DNA from: Geobacter sp.
Lineage (GTDB): Bacteria; Desulfobacterota; Desulfuromonadia; Geobacterales; Pseudopelobacteraceae
Reading direction: 5' to 3'
NCBI GenBank assembly: GCA_027346925.1
Contig: DAIERH010000032.1
Span: 1 to 15,051, forward strand
Length of the DNA stretch: 15,051 nucleotides
Under the pieces are notes generated by a model. The model was given only the letters and a program-made list of their open reading frames with translations, was not told where the DNA came from and searched no databases. This document shows, one piece after another, positions 14,620-15,051 of this stretch (its first letter is position 1; each line of letters opens with the position of its first letter). Position numbers and translations under genes: made by a program.

Positions 14620-14694
14620 GTAGGGGCGAACCCTTGTGGTCGCCCTTTCGGGCGTGCCGGCTAAAGGCGGGCACCCACAAGGGGATGCCCCTGC
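14620..14694. repeat. complex extragenic palindrome (REP-like)
   Basis: Outer arms GTAGGGGC (14620-14627) and GCCCCTGC (14687-14694) pair with one G-T wobble. After a 3x3 internal loop, CCCTTGTGG (14631-14639) pairs perfectly with CCACAAGGG (14675-14683). Inside sit two smaller stems: CGCCC-TTTC-GGGCG (14641-14654) and GTGCC/GGCAC (14654-14658 with 14670-14674), which share one G. The whole 75-bp unit folds as a branched cruciform or RNA. It lies between the convergent 3' ends of mltG and the metallophosphoesterase and could act as a bidirectional end structure. The GTAGGGGCGA...TGTGGTCGCCC type is familiar to me as a dispersed bacterial repeat, from memory only. Confidence 0.75.
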
Positions 14695-15050
14695 GACTTC
14701 GGGCGAACGATGTCGATGACGGTCACCTCGGGAGGGGCCAGGACGCGCACGGGAGGTCCCCAGGTGCCGGTTCCCCGGCTGACGTGGATGAGGGAATGCC
14801 CCTTGGTTTCAGTGGTACCGCAGGGAATGGGGTATTGCAGGCGAACCAGAAGGTTGAACGGGAATATCTGCCCCTGGTGGACATGGCCGGACAGTTGCAG
14901 GTCGAACAGGCCGTCGCTCCCGGCCGGGACCACCGGGCGATGTTTGAGCAGCAGACGAAAGTACTTGTCTGGAACAGTCTGCAGCAGTTGCTGCTCCGTT
15001 GGTGCCGGTTCCGCTACCCCCCTTGTGCGGCCGGCCGGGTCATCGACCCC
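14661..15050 (-). CDS. metallophosphoesterase (partial, 5' end outside window)
   Basis: The last 129 codons of a calcineurin-like phosphoesterase on the minus strand; the reading frame stays open to the right edge. Family features are GVDDPAG, LLLKHRP, the metal-binding GHVHQGQIFP (His-x-His), and VSRGTGTWGPPVRVLAPPEVTVIDI, which resembles YkuE-type membrane-associated metallophosphoesterases. The N-terminal DxH and GNHD motifs would lie outside the window. The last ten codons (QGHPLVGARL) and the stop lie inside the palindrome at 14620-14694, so the native C-terminus seems to have been extended or replaced by repeat sequence. Confidence 0.88.
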   Translation of the reverse strand, partial: GVDDPAGRTRGVAEPAPTEQQLLQTVPDKYFRLLLKHRPVVPAGSDGLFDLQLSGHVHQGQIFPFNLLVRLQYPIPCGTTETKGHSLIHVSRGTGTWGPPVRVLAPPEVTVIDIVRPKSQGHPLVGARL

Positions 15051-15051
15051 G

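Overview
The window looks like an ordinary chromosomal stretch from a G+C-rich Desulfuromonadia/Geobacteraceae bacterium (Geobacter-like). I infer this from the protein families and from two remembered gene orders: ispE, tRNA-Gln, prs, rplY, pth, ychF, and fur, feoB, a small Cys-rich ORF, ideR. No database search was possible. No phage, transposase, CRISPR array or rRNA is visible. No gap without a gene exceeds 300 bases.

Left part, minus strand (1-2256): agmatine deiminase (aguA) overlaps N-carbamoylputrescine amidase (aguB) by 4 bp. A membrane protein of probable DUF2721 type starts 1 nt after aguB and runs off the left edge. AguA and AguB together convert agmatine to putrescine. A divergent intergenic region (2257-2499) holds a good aguA promoter and a long perfect-arm hairpin in front of ispE.

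Centre, plus strand (2500-6849): ispE (isoprenoid MEP pathway), tRNA-Gln(UUG), prs (PRPP synthase), rplY/ctc (ribosomal protein L25), pth and ychF. These are housekeeping genes for isoprenoid precursors, nucleotide precursors and translation. A strong terminator closes the run.

Iron block, plus strand (6885-10274): fur, feoB, a 57-residue Cys-rich protein and a DtxR/IdeR-type regulator with a C-terminal FeoA-like domain. A candidate Fur box overlaps the fur promoter start region and another lies in front of feoB. feoB, the small ORF and ideR are translationally coupled. No free-standing feoA or feoC is present, and the Cys-rich miniprotein sits where an accessory Feo factor would be expected.

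Right part (10351-15051): an ApgM-type phosphomutase (possibly a homoserine kinase) with its own promoter and terminator; nudC on the minus strand; a transport-domain-only CDF-like membrane protein whose expected metal site reads Asp/Glu/Cys/Cys; mltG; a complex extragenic palindrome that supplies the last codons of the next gene; and a metallophosphoesterase on the minus strand cut by the right edge.

The observations most worth a second look are the CDF-like protein with the altered metal site, the FeoB-coupled Cys-rich miniprotein, and the palindrome that forms the C-terminus of the metallophosphoesterase.
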